From: Bacteroidota bacterium
GTDB taxonomy: Bacteria > Bacteroidota > Bacteroidia > Chitinophagales > Saprospiraceae
Assembly (NCBI GenBank): GCA_020160935.1
Contig: JAIUPL010000014.1
Span: 1 to 64,000, forward strand
DNA: 64,000 nt
Reading direction: 5' to 3'
Positions 34,683-43,522 of the stretch are shown one piece after another. The notes beneath the pieces are model-generated. The model searched no databases and was not told the DNA's origin. It worked only from the letters and a program-made list of their open reading frames with translations. Each line of letters starts with the position of its first letter. The stretch's first letter is position 1. The position numbers and the translations under genes were made by a program.

Positions 34683-36917
34683 ATGGATTTCGGATACCTC
34701 CTGCGCATTCTGGCCCGCCGCAAGTGGCTGATTGCCGGCGCCATGCTCACGGCAGCCGTTGCTACTTTTTTGCTGATTGGCCTGCGCCCGGAAAAGTACA
34801 AGGCGAGTGTGATACTCGCCACAGGTATTGTCAATTACAAGGGCATCAATTCCGACAATTCCGATGCTTTTGTGCAGCAATACCAGGTGCAAAATGCCTT
34901 TTCCAACCTCATCGAGTTTGTATTGTCGCGGTCGAGCATGAAAATTCTCACCATTCACATGCTCAAACACGACCTGTCGGCCGGCGCCAATCAACAGGAG
35001 CACCCGTATCGGAAGGCCAACCCCAAACTCTCGCAATTCAGCCAGGAAGAGCAAAACCAGTTGATAGCCGAACTCGCTAAAATCAACCTCGACAGCATCA
35101 ACGACCCTTCGTTCAGCCAGCAGTTCGACTACCTGCTCGATAAAATTGCCCGCGCTTACGGGTACGACCACGATGCCCTGCGCCGCAGCATCGACGTGAA
35201 ACGAAAAGGCGAAACTGACTATCTGTCGATTGAAGTCGTGACGGAAAATCCGCAGTTGTCACAGGTGATGGCCAATACCTTTGCCGGCCGTTTTCTCGCT
35301 TACTACCACAATATTTCGGTGCGCGAAAAGCGGAAAAATGTAGAAACCTACTCCAAACTGGCTGCGGATAAAAAATTCGTTGTCGACTCCATCAACAACG
35401 TCCGCTTCGAATACCTCAAAGCCAAAGGACTGCCGGTGCTGGGCAAACAAAGCGAGGAACTCGTAGGCCAGATCACCAAACTTGAAATAGAACGCCAGCG
35501 CGCCGATTCGCGCAAAAAAGCCGCCGCAGGCTCCGTCGAACGCATCAAAAAGTACGAGGACAACCGCGAATCGCGCGACGCCCGCGAAGTGCAGGCCCGC
35601 GTGGAAGAAAAAAACAACACCATCGACCAGATGGAACGGGTGCGCGAACTCACCCAGCGCAGCCTCGAAACCAAAGGCAAGGACGCCGATGTGGAAGCCG
35701 AACTGGCAGAAGCCAAAGCCGAACTCAACAACGCCGTGCGCAGTTCTGCGCGCGTGCAAGGCAAATTGCGCACCGACGAAACCAAACGCACCCGCGAAGA
35801 CCTGTACAAGGAGCGCGTATCGACCGACCTCGACCGCATCGATGCGGAAGAAAACTATGACCGCCTGAACAATGAAATCTGGAAACTCAAGGGCCAACTC
35901 GGCAGCATGGTGGTCAACGATGAAATTTCCAGCCGCATGTTGAAAGATGAAGAACGGGCCCTGGCAGAATTTAACAAGGTCAACGACGAACTCATCAATG
36001 CCAAACTCAACCTTGAAAATGCCGAAAATCCGCTGTCGGTGGTGGAAAATGCGCAATTGCCCGAATGGCCCGAGCCGAACCGGCAAACACTCATCAGCGT
36101 TTTCGCCGCTATTGTGGTGGGTACGCTGACGATTATTGCGCTGTTTGTGCTGGCCTATTTGGATAAAAGTTTGCAGTCGCCCGATCTGTTTAAACGCTAC
36201 ACCAATCAGTTGCCATTGCTCGGCTCCATCAGCGCTGTGCCGGTAAAAGGGCTGGATTTTGAAGAACTGTTTGCCGGAAAGAATGCTTCCAAACAGGTGT
36301 CGACTTTCCGGGAAGGGCTCCGAAAACTCCGTTCGGCGCTGCTGCAAACGACCGATAAAACCTACCTTTTTGTGAGCCTCAAAGGCATGGAAGGCAAAAC
36401 ATTTACCATGCACGCACTGGCGCACTCGCTGGCCGCCAACCACAAAAAGGTGCTGATGCTCGACACCAATTTCAAAACTCCCCTGTCGGAAAAATACTCG
36501 GACAGCCCGACGCCCAACAGCGCCTTGCTGAACAAACTCATTCGAGAACACGGTTTTTCCAATGTTTTCCTGATGAAAAATCCCTCGGAAGACCTGAAAC
36601 AGGAACGCCGCGTGGATATCATCGGCAATGTGGGCATCCATAAATCGCCGTCGGAAGTTTTGGACGACAAAAAATTCAGGCAGTTCCTCGCGGCACTCGG
36701 CGAGCAGTACGACTACATTTTTATGGAAGCGGCCTCGCTCACGCAGTATTCCGATGCTTACGAACTGGTGCCATTTGCCGACAAGGTAATTGCCGTTTTC
36801 AATGCCAAATCGAGCATCGGACATGCCGATGCCGAAACGCTGGATAACCTGCGCGACCTGCGCGAAAAATTTGCCGGAGCCATCCTGACCGAAGTGGATG
36901 CGCGCAATATGAATTGA
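34683..36917 (+). CDS. Wzz/GumC-type polysaccharide co-polymerase with degenerate BY-kinase domain
   Basis: The 744-residue protein has a first membrane span at about residues 14-32, a periplasmic region with long coiled coils (about 190-430) and a second span at about 475-495, the layout of chain-length regulators. Residues about 535-740 resemble the bacterial tyrosine-kinase ATPase domain. The Walker A equivalent VSLKGMEGKTFTMHALAHSLA and Walker A' VLMLDTNFKTP keep GKT and one Asp, but the C-terminal Tyr cluster that BY-kinases autophosphorylate is absent (ends TEVDARNMN). It likely sets chain length or export of a surface polysaccharide with the flippase 1 bp downstream. Confidence 0.85.
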   Translation: MDFGYLLRILARRKWLIAGAMLTAAVATFLLIGLRPEKYKASVILATGIVNYKGINSDNSDAFVQQYQVQNAFSNLIEFVLSRSSMKILTIHMLKHDLSAGANQQEHPYRKANPKLSQFSQEEQNQLIAELAKINLDSINDPSFSQQFDYLLDKIARAYGYDHDALRRSIDVKRKGETDYLSIEVVTENPQLSQVMANTFAGRFLAYYHNISVREKRKNVETYSKLAADKKFVVDSINNVRFEYLKAKGLPVLGKQSEELVGQITKLEIERQRADSRKKAAAGSVERIKKYEDNRESRDAREVQARVEEKNNTIDQMERVRELTQRSLETKGKDADVEAELAEAKAELNNAVRSSARVQGKLRTDETKRTREDLYKERVSTDLDRIDAEENYDRLNNEIWKLKGQLGSMVVNDEISSRMLKDEERALAEFNKVNDELINAKLNLENAENPLSVVENAQLPEWPEPNRQTLISVFAAIVVGTLTIIALFVLAYLDKSLQSPDLFKRYTNQLPLLGSISAVPVKGLDFEELFAGKNASKQVSTFREGLRKLRSALLQTTDKTYLFVSLKGMEGKTFTMHALAHSLAANHKKVLMLDTNFKTPLSEKYSDSPTPNSALLNKLIREHGFSNVFLMKNPSEDLKQERRVDIIGNVGIHKSPSEVLDDKKFRQFLAALGEQYDYIFMEAASLTQYSDAYELVPFADKVIAVFNAKSSIGHADAETLDNLRDLREKFAGAILTEVDARNMN

Positions 36918-36918
36918 G

Positions 36919-39567
36919 ATGTCCCATTACTGGATTCGTTCGGGTTTTTTTACGCTGCTGGAAAAAGGCGCTGCGCTGGTGTTCAGCCTGGGCACTGCCA
37001 TGCTGCTGTTGCGGCTGCTCGACAAACCGACTTTTGCGGCCTGGGGCATTTTTACCATCATCGGTTATTTTGTGGAAATGGGCCGCAACGGACTGATTCA
37101 GAATGGTTTGGTGCGGGCGCTGGCGATCCACAAAGACGATAAAAAGGTATACGCCGACATTTCGACGGCTTCTTTTGTGCTCAACCTTGCCTTTTCTCTG
37201 GTATCGAGCCTGGTGCTGTGGAGCATCGCCGCCTGGCTGGCCCGGCAATATCAGGCTCCGCAACTGCTTCAATTGTTGCCGGTATATTTTGCCCTTAACA
37301 TCATCATGGCGCCGTATGCGCACTTCGCTTTTGTGCAGCAGGCGAATTTTGAATTTCGGGGAATTTTCGGGAGCACTTTTTTCTACCGGGGCGCTTTGTT
37401 TGTCTGGATTGCCGGGTGCTGGCTGAGCGGCCGGCCTGTTCAATTGCCCGAACTGGCCGTGGCCATGCTGGTCGGCGCCTTGTTGGGTTCGGGCGTGGGC
37501 TGGTACTTCGCCCGCCCGTTTCTGGTTTTTTCAGGTAAACCGGAACTGAAATGGATCAAACACCTGCTCGGATACGGGCAATATGTGCTAGGCACCAACC
37601 TGAGCACCATGTTTTACAAAAACATCGATAAACTCTCGCTGGGCTACCTACTTGGCCCTGCCGCTTTTGCCGTGTACGATGCTGCCGGCAAGGTGACGCA
37701 GATGGTGGAAGCGCCGTCGTTCAGCATCGCAGCGGTGGTGTTCCCGAAAAGTGCCGAACGCATGGCGCTCGATGGCGCACAAGGGGTGAAGGCACTGTAC
37801 GAACAGAGCGTGGCGGCGATTCTGGCTATTATCCTGCCGTTTTTGCTGGGTGTGCTGGTGTTTGCCGAGCCGATTATTGGGGTTTTTGCAGGCCCACAGT
37901 ACGCCGATTCGGCGGATGTGCTACGGCTGACGGCATTTTTCGGACTGTTTATGCCGTTTGCGGTGCAATTCGGGACGGTGATGGATTCTACGGGTAGGCC
38001 GGCGCTGAATTTTGTGTGTACGCTTTTTACGGCCCTGCTCAACTGGGGTTTGAGTATTGTGTTCGTTCGCACATTTGGTCTGTTCGGTGCTGCATTTGCT
38101 ACGCTGGCGGGGTATGCCGTCAGTTTTGTCGTTATGCAGTATTTTTTATATAAATATTTTAAAATCAATGCGTTAAGGGCGTTTGGATATGTGCCGAAGA
38201 TGTATGGGAGGGTGTTGCGCGGGACCTCACCCCCCGGCCTCTCCGAGGGAGGGGGGGTGACTTCCCCTTTGACATTCCCTGATAAGGATGCCAGGGGTAC
38301 TCGCTCCCCCTCTCCCTCGGAGAGGGGGCCGGGGGGTGAGGTCCCGTGCCAGGAAGATGTCATTTTTTTCACCCTCTTCCGCACCGACAATCCCTACTCG
38401 TCCATTTCTTTATCTATGGCAAAGGAACTGGCTAAAAAACACCGGGTTTTTTATGTCAACCATCCATATTCGCTGAAAGACATTGTGCAGGGATGGCGCT
38501 CGGGCGATGCCATGCTGCGCCGCCGATTGCCCCGATTACTGACGGGCCGGGTGCGTTACGAAGCGCTGGACAGTATCCCGCAGAATTTTATTGCCGTTCA
38601 GCCACCGGCTACGCTGCCGATCAACTGGCTGCCTCCGGGGCGCATGTACAACCTGCTTCAACGCTGGAACAACGGCATTATCTTGCGCGCCATCCGCAAA
38701 ACCCTGCGGAAGTATGCAGTGCGTAATTACGTGTATATCAACTGCTACGATCCTTTTTATGCAGGTTCATTGCCCGATAACATGGGCGCGCGCTGCCGCA
38801 TTTACCACTGCATCGACGACATCACACAAAACGCCTACACCGACCGGCACGGCACTGCGCTGGAAAATGAAGCCTGCCGCACGGCCGACCTGACGTTTGT
38901 GACCTCCACCAATTTGTACAAACTGAAAGCGCCCTATGCCCGCCGTATTACGACGTATTTCAATGCCGCCGACATATCGGTTTTCCGCAGGGTACGGGAA
39001 GAAACATTTCCGCGTCCTGCCGAACTGTCAGACCGGGAGGGCAAGGTAATCGGATTTATCGGCAACCTCGATGAATTGCGCATCGATTACCCGCTGTTGA
39101 AAAACATTGCCCTCGCTTTCCCGCAGCATACGCTCTTGCTGGTAGGGCCGGTGAATAGTGCGGAGCCCCGGGAACTGGGACTTGATCGCCTGCCGAATGT
39201 CATTTTTGCCGGAAGCCGGAATTTGCACGATTTGCCACCCCTGCTCCAGCACATGGACGTCGTACTAATCCCGTTTTTGAAAAATACGCTGACAAAAAGC
39301 ATCTACCCACTGAAAATCAATGAGTACCTGGCGGCCGGAAAACCGGTGGTGTCGACCACTTTTTCTGATGATATCCGCACTTTTGCCAATCTGATTTACC
39401 TGGCAGAAGATGAAACTTCTTTTATCAATCAAATTGCCGAAGCCTTGCAGGAAAACAACCCGGCGTTGGTGCAGCAACGCGTGGAATGTGCCCAATCCAA
39501 CACCTGGGAGGCTCGCATCCGGCAACTCTGGAAAGAAGTAAATGAAGTCCTGAGTCCCAAGTCCTGA
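36919..39567 (+). CDS. Flippase fused to a GT-B glycosyltransferase through a repeat-derived linker
   Basis: The 882-residue product has an N-terminal half (about residues 1-433) with a dozen or more membrane spans typical of polysaccharide flippases (MSHYWIRSGFFTLLEKGAALVFSLG). The C-terminal half (from about 477, DVIFFTLFRTDNPYSS) is a soluble GT-B transferase like TuaH, with IYHCIDDITQNAY and PLKINEYLAAGKPVV. The two are joined by about 43 residues of Gly/Pro/Ser-rich sequence (GTSPPGLSEGGG...SPSPSERGPGGEV) encoded by a palindromic repeat at 38221-38345. Separate genes are usual, so I infer that the repeat fused them. The last residues VLSPKS come from AGTCCTG heptads. It starts 1 bp after the Wzz-like gene. 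Confidence 0.85.
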   Translation: MSHYWIRSGFFTLLEKGAALVFSLGTAMLLLRLLDKPTFAAWGIFTIIGYFVEMGRNGLIQNGLVRALAIHKDDKKVYADISTASFVLNLAFSLVSSLVLWSIAAWLARQYQAPQLLQLLPVYFALNIIMAPYAHFAFVQQANFEFRGIFGSTFFYRGALFVWIAGCWLSGRPVQLPELAVAMLVGALLGSGVGWYFARPFLVFSGKPELKWIKHLLGYGQYVLGTNLSTMFYKNIDKLSLGYLLGPAAFAVYDAAGKVTQMVEAPSFSIAAVVFPKSAERMALDGAQGVKALYEQSVAAILAIILPFLLGVLVFAEPIIGVFAGPQYADSADVLRLTAFFGLFMPFAVQFGTVMDSTGRPALNFVCTLFTALLNWGLSIVFVRTFGLFGAAFATLAGYAVSFVVMQYFLYKYFKINALRAFGYVPKMYGRVLRGTSPPGLSEGGGVTSPLTFPDKDARGTRSPSPSERGPGGEVPCQEDVIFFTLFRTDNPYSSISLSMAKELAKKHRVFYVNHPYSLKDIVQGWRSGDAMLRRRLPRLLTGRVRYEALDSIPQNFIAVQPPATLPINWLPPGRMYNLLQRWNNGIILRAIRKTLRKYAVRNYVYINCYDPFYAGSLPDNMGARCRIYHCIDDITQNAYTDRHGTALENEACRTADLTFVTSTNLYKLKAPYARRITTYFNAADISVFRRVREETFPRPAELSDREGKVIGFIGNLDELRIDYPLLKNIALAFPQHTLLLVGPVNSAEPRELGLDRLPNVIFAGSRNLHDLPPLLQHMDVVLIPFLKNTLTKSIYPLKINEYLAAGKPVVSTTFSDDIRTFANLIYLAEDETSFINQIAEALQENNPALVQQRVECAQSNTWEARIRQLWKEVNEVLSPKS
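38221..38345. repeat. In-frame palindromic repeat inside the flippase-transferase gene
   Basis: The left arm begins GGGACCTCACCCCCCGG and the right arm ends CCGGGGGGTGAGGTCCC, an exact 17-bp pairing; further in, CTCTCCGAGGGA pairs with TCCCTCGGAGAG. The arms differ by small indels. The element has no stop codon in this frame, so it reads through as a linker. Peptides of the SPSPSERGPGGEV type seen in other bacteria point to a known-looking repeat family, but the family name is not certain. Confidence 0.9.
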
Positions 39568-39722
39568 GTCGGGCTTGGGTAGTGAAGGAGAACGGGGGAT
39601 AGCATTTGATTTTTTTCAAAAAATGTATTTGAAACAATTGATTGAAATAAATTTGGGCATCCTCAACCCCTCAACCCCTCAACCCCTCAACCTCTCATCT
39701 CCTCAACCCCTCAACCTGTCAT
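39545..39722. repeat. AGTCCTG heptads and CTCAACCC array between convergent genes
   Basis: The glycosyltransferase gene ends within AGTCCTG, AGTCCCA, AGTCCTG, AGTCGGG heptads (39546-39573), which include its stop codon. At 39661-39722 a run of eight CTCAACCC/CTCAACCT units leads to the stop of the next gene on the minus strand. The two halves have different units and do not pair with each other. Confidence 0.8.
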
Positions 39723-40264
39723 CCTTTCGCGCGTACCACTCCCCGTTGCCTTCCCAGCATCCACTCATAAGCGCCGAACATCACACCGGAGAAGAACAGG
39801 TCGCCGAGGATCGTATTTTTCAAAAATGGCAGACCGGCTACGAAACAGGCTGTGAGCCCCGCAGGAGTGTGCGGGTACATGCCACTATCGAGCCAGGTGC
39901 TGAAATTGGTGACCAGAAAGAATATTGCGGAGGCCGACAAACTGGCGAACAGCAGGCGCGCAGGTGTCACTTTTTGCCGCAGTAAGGTCCAGCCAAGGAG
40001 CATTACCAAGCCAAAAGCCACATAAATCCACCAGGAAGTGATAAATGTAAACTCCGGATAATATTGTCGGTAAATGACGTTGTTCAGCACCAGATCACTC
40101 AGGAACAATGCCAGAAAAGGCACACTCAGCATCCGGATTTGCTGGCTGAAATAAGCGGCTCCAAAAAGCGCCATCGCGCTAATCGGCGTGAAGTTGTCGG
40201 GGTGTGGAAGCAGGCGCGAGAGGGCTGCAAGCGCGGTAAGGGCAATCGCGAGGCGAAGTTTCAT
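39719..40264 (-). CDS. DUF6580-like multi-span membrane protein
   Basis: The 181-residue protein has five to six hydrophobic segments, with RLLPHPDNFTPISAMALFGAAYF near the N-terminus, the typical start of DUF6580 proteins, and FLALFLSDLVLNNVIY at about residue 55. Families of this shape include substrate-binding subunits of ECF-type vitamin transporters, which is a possible but unproven role. No transporter partner is adjacent. Confidence 0.75.
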   Translation of the reverse strand: MKLRLAIALTALAALSRLLPHPDNFTPISAMALFGAAYFSQQIRMLSVPFLALFLSDLVLNNVIYRQYYPEFTFITSWWIYVAFGLVMLLGWTLLRQKVTPARLLFASLSASAIFFLVTNFSTWLDSGMYPHTPAGLTACFVAGLPFLKNTILGDLFFSGVMFGAYEWMLGRQRGVVRAKG

Positions 40265-40647
40265 CTCTTTGGAAAAATTTTATGCTGTACTGTCGAAACG
40301 GATTTCTCATGCACAACCAAATGAGGCTGCAAAGATAGAACGATCCGGGGCCGTCTTGCAAAGTTTCGCTCCAACTATTTGCGGGTGGGGCATCTGCAAT
40401 TCATTTTTTACTTAATGAACATTGAAGCCTGTTCATTTGTCGTTTCTCCAAAAATTACCTATACTTCTCCATTTTCCCCTATGATTGCCCTCCATTTGGT
40501 TATCGGTTATCAGGGTGGTTATGATACATTTGCCCTCCCTTGCGGCCATCCGATTATGAAAGCAATAAGAAACTGTTTTAAGCATCCATAAATGCCCCAT
40601 TACCACCCTGATAACCAATAACAGATAACTGATAACTTAAAATAAGC
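40265..40647. repeat. Divergent gap with (GGTTATC)n inverted repeat
   Basis: No gene is supported. At 40496-40522, TTGGTTATCGGTTATCAGGG is followed by TGGT, and it pairs with 40600-40637 (ACCACCCTGATAACC, then AATAACAGATAACTGATAAC); 15 bp (GGTTATCAGGGTGGT) pair perfectly, after which heptads of the type GGTTATC/GATAACC continue on both arms. The loop is about 80 nt. The element precedes the M1 peptidase gene, its right arm ending about 10 bp from the ATG. Confidence 0.75.
40330..40337 (-). promoter_or_regulatory. TAnnTTTG promoter box of the DUF6580 gene
   Basis: The minus strand reads TATCTTTG, exact, 65 nt before the ATG at 40264. Confidence 0.45.
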
Positions 40648-42492
40648 ATGAAGCAACGCATTCTTTTCTTTCTCTTCTTTGGTACTACCATCCTTTCCGC
40701 CCAGCCTGAGCGATGGCAGCAACGCGTGGATTACAACATGAACATAGACATGGACGCTGCGCGCCACCAATACCACGGCACGATGCGCCTTGCCTACACC
40801 AACAATAGCCCTGACACGCTCGACAAGGTATTTTTTCACCAGTATTTCAATGCTTTCCAGCCCAACAGCATGATGGATGTGCGCTCGCGCACTATTGAAG
40901 ATCCTGACCGGCGGGTGCTCGACCGCATCCTGAAACTAAAACCCGAAGAACAAGGCTATATCAAGGTGAACACCCTGAAACACAACGGCAAAGGGGTGCG
41001 TTTCATGTCCAATGAAACCATACTCGAAGTGACGCTTTCCGAACCCATCCTGCCGGGCAGCACCACGGTATTTGAAATGGAATGGGATGCACAGGTGCCG
41101 CTGCAGGTGCGCCGCTCGGGCCGCGACAACCGCGAAGGGGTGGCTTATTCCATGTCGCAATGGTACCCAAAACTCTGCGAATACGACTACCAGGGCTGGC
41201 ACGCCAATCCGTACATCGCCCGCGAGTTTTATGGCGTATGGGGCGACTTCGACGTGAAAATTTCTATCGACAAAAACTATGTAGTAGCAGCAGGCGGCTA
41301 CCTCCAAAACCCGCAGGAAACCGGCTATGGCTACGAAGACCCAACACAGCCGTTGCGTCGGCCCGAAGGCGACAAACTCCTGTGGCATTTCAAAACACCC
41401 AATGTGCACGATTTCTGCTGGGCGGCCGATCCGGAATATACCCAGGTGGTACACAAGGCGGAAGACGGCACAACGATTCGTTTTTTCTGGCAAAAAGGAA
41501 AAGGTTACGACGAACAATGGCAAAAACTGCCGGCCATCATGGATCGCGCGCGTACACACATGAACAAACATTTTGGCAAATATCCTTACCAGGAATATTA
41601 CTTCATTCAGGGTGGCGACGGCGGAATGGAGTATCCCCTGGCAACGCTTATGAATGGCAAAACTTCGCTGAATTCATTGGTAGGTACGGCCGTACACGAA
41701 CAATTGCACTCCTGGTACCAGATGATTCTTGGCACCAATGAAAGCCTCTATGCCTGGATGGACGAAGGATTTACCTCTTTCGCAGAAGATATTGTGATGA
41801 ATGAACTGGCCCGCGAAGGTTTTCTGCCCGGGCAGGCAGCAGAAGAAAATCCGCATGAAGGGGTATACCGCGCCTACCAGCAATTGGCCAGCAGCGGCAA
41901 GGAAGAGCCGCTCACTACTCATGCCGACCATTTCAACTGCAACTATGCCTATTCTGTGGCCGCCTACGTCAAAGGCGATGTGTTTCTGTCCCAACTGGAA
42001 TACATCATCGGCAAGGATGCTTTTGCCAAAGGCCTGCTGCGGTATTTCGATACCTGGAAATTCAAACATCCCAATGCCAATGACTGCGTCCGCGTATTTG
42101 AAAAACAAAGCGGCCTCGAACTCGACTGGTACAAGGAAGATTTCGTCAACAGCATCAAAACAGTTGACTACGCGATCGATACGGTATATGAAAATGACAA
42201 AAACACGTACGTATCCATCCAGCGCAAAGGTCTGATGGCCATGCCACTCGATATTGTGGTGACTTACTCCAACGACGATCAGGAAATTTTCTACGCCCCG
42301 CTGGAAAGCATGCGCGGCGAAAAAGCACCCGAAAGCAATACCAAACGTACGCTCCTGCCCGATCACCGCTGGGTAGACCCCGGATTTACGTTTGAAATAC
42401 CGTGTAAGTTGAAAAAGATTGCCAAAATTGAAATCGACCCCAGCCATCGGATGGCCGATCAGGATTGGGAAGATAATTTGTGGAAAAAATAA
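40648..42492 (+). CDS. M1-family zinc metallopeptidase
   Basis: The 614-residue protein has a signal peptide (MKQRILFFLFFGTTILSAQ) and the M1 catalytic motif AVHEQLHSWYQ at about residues 348-358, with the third zinc ligand in WMDEGFTSFAED about 19 residues later (HExxH-x18-E). The usual GAMEN motif appears as GGDGGMEYPLATLMNG, with the Glu kept. It should be a periplasmic or outer-membrane aminopeptidase acting on peptides. Its stop is followed at once by a heptad-armed palindrome. Confidence 0.9.
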   Translation: MKQRILFFLFFGTTILSAQPERWQQRVDYNMNIDMDAARHQYHGTMRLAYTNNSPDTLDKVFFHQYFNAFQPNSMMDVRSRTIEDPDRRVLDRILKLKPEEQGYIKVNTLKHNGKGVRFMSNETILEVTLSEPILPGSTTVFEMEWDAQVPLQVRRSGRDNREGVAYSMSQWYPKLCEYDYQGWHANPYIAREFYGVWGDFDVKISIDKNYVVAAGGYLQNPQETGYGYEDPTQPLRRPEGDKLLWHFKTPNVHDFCWAADPEYTQVVHKAEDGTTIRFFWQKGKGYDEQWQKLPAIMDRARTHMNKHFGKYPYQEYYFIQGGDGGMEYPLATLMNGKTSLNSLVGTAVHEQLHSWYQMILGTNESLYAWMDEGFTSFAEDIVMNELAREGFLPGQAAEENPHEGVYRAYQQLASSGKEEPLTTHADHFNCNYAYSVAAYVKGDVFLSQLEYIIGKDAFAKGLLRYFDTWKFKHPNANDCVRVFEKQSGLELDWYKEDFVNSIKTVDYAIDTVYENDKNTYVSIQRKGLMAMPLDIVVTYSNDDQEIFYAPLESMRGEKAPESNTKRTLLPDHRWVDPGFTFEIPCKLKKIAKIEIDPSHRMADQDWEDNLWKK

Positions 42493-42640
42493 AGTCCTGA
42501 GTCCTAAGTCCTAAGTCCTAAGTCCGTAGAGTACACCTTCATGCTCTTGGCATTGTTATTTGTGAATGCCAAGAGCATGAAGGTGTACTCTACGGACTTA
42601 GGACTTAGGACTCAGGACTCAGGACTTACGACTTAGGACT
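42493..42640. repeat. Inverted repeat with (AGTCCTA)n arms and GTAGAGTACACC core
   Basis: Positions 42507-42554 and 42565-42612 pair perfectly over 48 bp around a 10-nt loop (GTTATTTGTG); outside that the AGTCCTA/AGTCCTG heptads continue imperfectly from 42493 to 42640. The core CCGTAGAGTACACCTTC is nearly that of the palindrome at 14420-14572, and the heptad unit is the same. It lies between two plus-strand genes and the left arm starts at the first base after a stop codon. Confidence 0.95.
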
Positions 42641-42649
42641 AAGTTTTCT

Positions 42650-42657
42650 TACCTTTG
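42650..42657 (+). promoter_or_regulatory. TAnnTTTG promoter box of the enoyl-CoA hydratase gene
   Basis: TACCTTTG lies only 4 nt before the ATG at 42662, just outside the hairpin. If used, transcription starts at or next to the start codon, so the mRNA would be leaderless or nearly so. Confidence 0.5.
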
Positions 42658-42661
42658 CCCC

Positions 42662-43444
42662 ATGCAATACGAAAATTTACAAATAGACCTGCAAGACGGC
42701 ATCGCAATGGTGACCATCAGCCGTGAAAAAGCCCTGAATGCCCTGAATCGCCGCACCATGGAAGAACTGGAGCACTTTTTTGGTGAGGCAGCATACGACC
42801 TGGAAGGGCTGAAAGGCATCATATTGACCGGCGCGGGAGAAAAAGCATTTGTAGCAGGAGCAGATATTACCGAATTTCAAGGCCTCAGCGCACACGAGGG
42901 CATGGAATTAGCCAAACGCGGACAGGATATTTTCTTTTTGGTAGAACGGTTCCCCAAACCGGTAGTTGCGGCAGTCAACGGTTTTGCACTGGGTGGAGGT
43001 TGCGAACTCGCCATGGCCTGCCACCTGCGCGTAGCGGGCGAAAAAGCCAAATTCGGTCAACCGGAAGTAAATCTCGGACTTATTCCAGGCTACGGCGGCA
43101 CCCAGCGCCTGATACAATACATCGGCAAAACCAAAGCCATGGAACTGCTCATGACGGCTGATATCATTGGCGCCGATGACGCACGTCAACTGGGCCTGGT
43201 CAACTACCTCGTACCTTCGGGCTCCGAAATTGACAAAGCCAAAGAACTGATCGAAAAGATTGCTACCAAAGCGCCCTTCGCGATTTCCAAAGTAATCGAA
43301 TGTGTCAATGCCTATTATGAAACGGGTGTCGACGGCTTCTGGAAAGAAGTTGATGCGTTCGGCGAATGCAGCGGTACGGAAGACTTCAGAGAAGGAGCCG
43401 CCGCATTTGTGGAAAAAAGAAAAGCAACCTTTTCTGGTAAATAG
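42662..43444 (+). CDS. Enoyl-CoA hydratase/isomerase family protein
   Basis: The 260-residue crotonase-fold enzyme shows AFVAGADITEFQ at about residues 61-72, the oxyanion-hole stretch ALGGGCELAMACHLRVA at about 104-120 and catalytic Glu candidates in EVNLGLIPGYGGTQRL at about 134-150. This fits 3-hydroxyacyl/crotonyl-CoA hydration in fatty-acid or butyrate metabolism. It starts directly past the hairpin with its own promoter. The FNR gene follows after 78 bp and may or may not share its transcript. Confidence 0.9.
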   Translation: MQYENLQIDLQDGIAMVTISREKALNALNRRTMEELEHFFGEAAYDLEGLKGIILTGAGEKAFVAGADITEFQGLSAHEGMELAKRGQDIFFLVERFPKPVVAAVNGFALGGGCELAMACHLRVAGEKAKFGQPEVNLGLIPGYGGTQRLIQYIGKTKAMELLMTADIIGADDARQLGLVNYLVPSGSEIDKAKELIEKIATKAPFAISKVIECVNAYYETGVDGFWKEVDAFGECSGTEDFREGAAAFVEKRKATFSGK

Positions 43445-43522
43445 TGTTTTCTGGCGTGTCGATCAGACTAAAAAAGAGGCGTTTGCACGCATGAGGCAGG
43501 CGAATCCGACATTAGCATTCGT

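Noticed and set aside
35259-36824. 521-codon minus-strand frame
   Set aside because: Antisense shadow of the Wzz-like gene, with the typical Phe/His-rich composition of shadows in GC-rich third-position genes.
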